Shown piece by piece: positions 60,436 through 64,000 of a stretch of 64,000 nt of DNA. The notes beneath the pieces were generated by a model. It saw nothing but the letters and a program-made list of their open reading frames with translations, was not told the origin of the DNA and did no database searches. Every line of letters begins with the position of its first letter. Within the stretch, counting starts at the first letter, position 1. Position numbers and translations under genes: made by a program. The stretch covers positions 16,828,274-16,892,273 of the forward strand of contig CM033122.1 in assembly GCA_019321725.1 (NCBI GenBank), written 5' to 3'. The DNA is from Paulownia fortunei. Lineage: Eukaryota; Streptophyta; Magnoliopsida; Lamiales; Paulowniaceae.

Positions 60436-62200
60436 ACAGAATTGAAAAATATTTTTGTTAAAAAATAAAAAGATAAAAATTAAAATATTTCTCATGAGAT
60501 TGAATAAAATAAATATGATCTATGTATTTAAAATAGTAAAAAATTAAAAAGATTCCACGAAAACATACATGTCCTAACATTGAAAGTTAGTATGGAAAAT
60601 TTTTCGATTCAAAATATAGACATTTGAATAGTCTAAAAATTCCTAAAACTTCAAACTATCCAGATCAATTTTGTAGTTCAACAGTTTATATCAAAGCATT
60701 TTGAAAACAAATATATGTAGAAAAATTATGAGAATTTATTATTAGACTGTATACATATTGTGATCAATATTTTAAAATGTTAAAAATCAAAATAGACCCC
60801 CGTTGTCATATTATTTGACAAACTCCATTCATTCTGAAAGAATGTGAAGCAACCTTACTCAAAGATTTTTATAAATTAATTCATGATTTCAAATCTCATA
60901 AAAATTAAAGAAATAACCTAAATAACTTTATAAATGTTCAATAAAATAATTTTAAATAATATAATTATCCAAATGGATTAATGAGACCCCGAAATCCAAA
61001 CATTCACATTTGTGTGCAAATCTCGGCAGTCAATTTCTAAGAGTTTTATAAAATTGTATACAAATCGACAAAACATAATTTTCTAAGGGAAAACTGCAAT
61101 TTTAATCTCGTAATTATAGGGGGTGACAATATTAGCCCGTCCAAATTTAATTTGATAAAAAAATTTATAATTTTTAAAAACTTTCAATTTGATACTAATT
61201 TTTATCGAAAATTAGATTTTTAGTTGAAAAAAATCACATGAGATGCACATGACTCAATTAACTTGCGGATTTTGTACATTCCTACCAATTTTGATACCCT
61301 GGAGAGCCTATGAGGCACCTATGTTGAAGATAGAGAAAGATGCTAGGAAAAAATGCCATGTTAGATGAAAATGGAGGGAAACCTGCTGGCAGCTTATACA
61401 CCCTTTCCTCACGAAAAAATAAAAAATCTCCAAATCGAAAGAAAAAACCCTAGCCCATCTTGTGATAATCTCACCCCAAATTAAAATAATTCCTTCTACT
61501 CCATTGAAGATATCTCACGTCATAGGTTTCGTGGACTGCCATTGTGGAAGAAGAGCGTGCTTCATACCTCATGAGCGAATGAAAACTCAGGACAAAGATT
61601 TCAAGCCTGTCAAAACTATAATATAATGATTCTACTTTGATTTATGCAATGTTCATATGACAAATTTTATTTTATGCTAGTTTTGATAATGTTGAACTGA
61701 AATGTGAAGAAATTTCGATCTTGCCAAGCTATTTATTAAGTTTTAAAATGTTAAATTTAAATTTGAAAGAAATTTTGAAAATGTTAAACTCAAGTAATGT
61801 TTAACCCCTCTATATAATTTGAAGCATGATTATGAAGACCTTTATTTCTTATGCAATGTGAGAAAGACTTCCAAAAAATTTTGTGTGTTGATTTTTAGAA
61901 TAATTGAAAATTAAAAAAACTAATTTTGTGTTGATTTTTGGAAATATTTGGGGAAGAAAATGTAACTTTGATTTTGTTATGCCATTATATTGTACTCATA
62001 TTATTTAAAACTTTATTTTTTACTGAATTTGATCTACAAAAGACATAAATACAGTTGAAATTGTACGTGAAGAATATTTTTATTATTATTTTTGTTAAAA
62101 GAGTTGTGCAAAAATAGAGTAATTACGGACATGGAATACATTTTTATTGCAAGTCTTTTTCTTTTGTCAGAAAGGTTTAAAATAAAGACACAAAATTTAA
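60436..62200. other. Intergenic, no recognised gene
   Basis: A/T-rich. Around 61080-61200, words such as AACTGCAATTTTAATCTCGT and GGGGGTGACAATATTAG look like a dispersed repeat, not identified further. Confidence 0.4.
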
Positions 62201-62941
62201 AAATTATCTACTTACATATGAATGTACATGTAATTGTGATTGTGGCTCACATCTTACTTTAATTTAAAATCCAATAATGGCTTAAACATCTTCTATTGGT
62301 TGAGAATATGCTTTCCATCCAATTTTTTTATAAATTGGCTAACATGGTCTTTTAATGTCAGATTTTCAAAATTATAATGATCATATTCATCCCGAAAATG
62401 ATTGCATAAATCAATAATTGCACGATGTACTAATCTACATAAATGTGTCTCAAAAGTTAATATAATGTTATCTAAACACTCCTTACTCAATCCATTCATA
62501 ATGAATTGAATTTTATCTTCTCGATTTTTAGAAATCATTCCTAAGGAATGACACTTTGTGTTATAAGTTCATAGAACACATTTGTAACAAACTTGCATGT
62601 TTTTTACCCTTCATTTTTTTGAATATGCATTTCTATCAAATCCAGACATGTATCTAGTAAGTAAGTTTGAAAACTCATATGAAAACTCATCTGCTACTCT
62701 TACATTTGCTTCAATTATATATCCATTATATGTCCCCTGAAATACTCCTGTACATAAACATCTTTAATCTTTCAATGCTGGCTTTATAAATTTTTAGAAT
62801 TATATTTTTATGAAGAAAAAAAAATCGCTTCTTGAGAGTTAGAAAATTTTCATCCATTTTGAAAAGAATAAAAAAAAAAAGAAAAAGAAACTTTGTACAG
62901 AGATTTCAAAATATTTACAAACATAAAAACTTACCTTACCT
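62201..62941 (-). mobile_element. Leader/gag-side fragment of an Athila-like element F
   Basis: It adjoins the PBS at 62942-62959 on the minus strand. An 81-codon minus-strand frame (62293-62538; NREDKIQFIMNGLSKEC) may be gag-related, but I cannot place it in a known gag with confidence. Further internal sequence is absent, so the element is truncated. Confidence 0.5.
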
Positions 62942-62959
62942 TCTCCGGCAACGACGCCA
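62942..62959 (-). other. Element F primer binding site (Athila/tRNA-Asp type)
   Basis: The minus strand reads TGGCGTCGTTGCCGGAGA, two transitions from the consensus TGGCGCCGTTGCCGGGGA. Same site type as in element A. Confidence 0.85.
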
Positions 62960-62966
62960 AAAATTT

Positions 62967-64000
62967 ACTACAATTTTAAGGTTGCAAATCTAAGTACAGG
63001 TTGTGTCAAGTAATAAATTTCTCGTAAGTACAAGGTCGTCGATCCATAAAGAAGTTGTTTGAAAATTTTGGAATTATATTTCTAAAAAAAGATGGACTTT
63101 ATTTAGTTTAGAATAAAAAATAATATATGATATAACTAATGAAAAACTAAAGTAATAAAAATATTGAGGATTAGAAATTCATTCTTGAGTTTTTGGATAG
63201 AAGAATGATTATTTATTCTTTTTACCTCTTTTAATTATCATTATTGGAATCCATATATAATGAAAGTTCCAAATATGAATATGTTATTAAATAACTCATA
63301 AATTAAGGTAATCATGATATTGTCTTACTATTTGCAAATTATCTTTTAACACTAATACTTATTTATGAGATCAAGTATTTATGCATACCTTTGCTACAAC
63401 AAATCAAGATTTCATGTTAGCAGTTGGTGTAGTAAAACCAAACGTATAGCTAAATGAACCTAAATATTTGTTGTACCATTAGTGATACATAAATCAAGAA
63501 TCACCACAAAAAAAAGTTTAGATAAAAAATTAAAATAATAATACAAAACATTGTCTATCTTTATAACCGTTCATCTTTCTCCATCAACAGGTTCACCCTT
63601 TCTGCTCAACAAAATAAAATTTAGAAAGACATAATAAAAGTAGAAAATACTAAAAATAGAATAAAAATTAGAGAATATATTTCTATTACTAGTAGAAACT
63701 TAGTCTAAATAAAGACAATAATAAAACTTTCTTTTCCTTTCTACCCCACTCACAAGCTTAATACATATCCTATTTATAGTGCTTAGAGTACGCTAGAGCC
63801 AAACATATAATGGATGAGTTAAACAATCAAGTGGTATGTTAGGTTTCAAAACTTGGTAAGTTGTTACATCAAATCCTCTAAATTTTCACCTACCCGACTG
63901 CATTAAATTTTTAGGCCAGATACAACTAGATTTTAATGATGGGTAAAGAATCAAAGTTGTAGATATTTTTTCTGATATATTTTCATATGTCATTTGTCAA
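62967..64000 (-). repeat. Element F 5' LTR, running off the right edge
   Basis: It begins a few bases beyond the PBS, as an LTR on the minus strand should. The words GTGTCAAGTAATAAATTTCT and AAGGTCGTCGATCCATAAAG are of a kind common near the ends of Athila-like LTRs. At least 1034 bp are in the window; no partner LTR is seen. The terminal CA appears decayed to TA. Confidence 0.65.

Overview
The window is nuclear DNA of a flowering plant, almost certainly a eudicot. It is very A/T-rich, its genes are split by GT-AG introns, and two plant gene families are recognisable. Most of it is layers of decayed transposable elements. I cannot name the species from the sequence.

Left edge (1-2.7 kb): the first two exons of a minus-strand LigB-type extradiol dioxygenase (DOPA 4,5-dioxygenase-like). 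The last exon lies outside the window.

Nested retrotransposon pile (about 3.7-25 kb). The oldest layer is D, a plus-strand Ty3/gypsy chromovirus-like element. D is broken by A, a minus-strand Athila-like element (3864-13733) sitting in its 5' LTR region; by B, a minus-strand gag-only element with three LTRs (14588-22012) sitting in its gag; and by E, a TRIM (22439-23044), also in its gag. B is itself broken by C, a solo LTR (19528-21118). For A, B, C and E I can point to 5-bp target-site duplications, so the order of nesting can be read directly. D stops near 24965 without a 3' LTR.

Middle (25-50.5 kb): no host gene recognised. It holds several short TIR elements (MITE-like, in at least five families), a complete tRNA-derived SINE with a 17-bp target duplication, a truncated Ty1/copia element (about 42.2-45.7 kb), a tandem array of about 135-bp units (46.5-47.1 kb) and several microsatellites.

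Right part: a complete six-exon KANADI gene (KAN2-like GARP transcription factor, plus strand, 50926-56166, 360 aa), which sets abaxial identity in lateral organs. After it come more short TIR elements and, at the right edge, the PBS and part of the LTR of another Athila-like minus-strand element.

No operon-like or defence-like system is present. The two host genes look unrelated. The most informative content is the insertion history and the unusual internal repeats of the non-autonomous elements.
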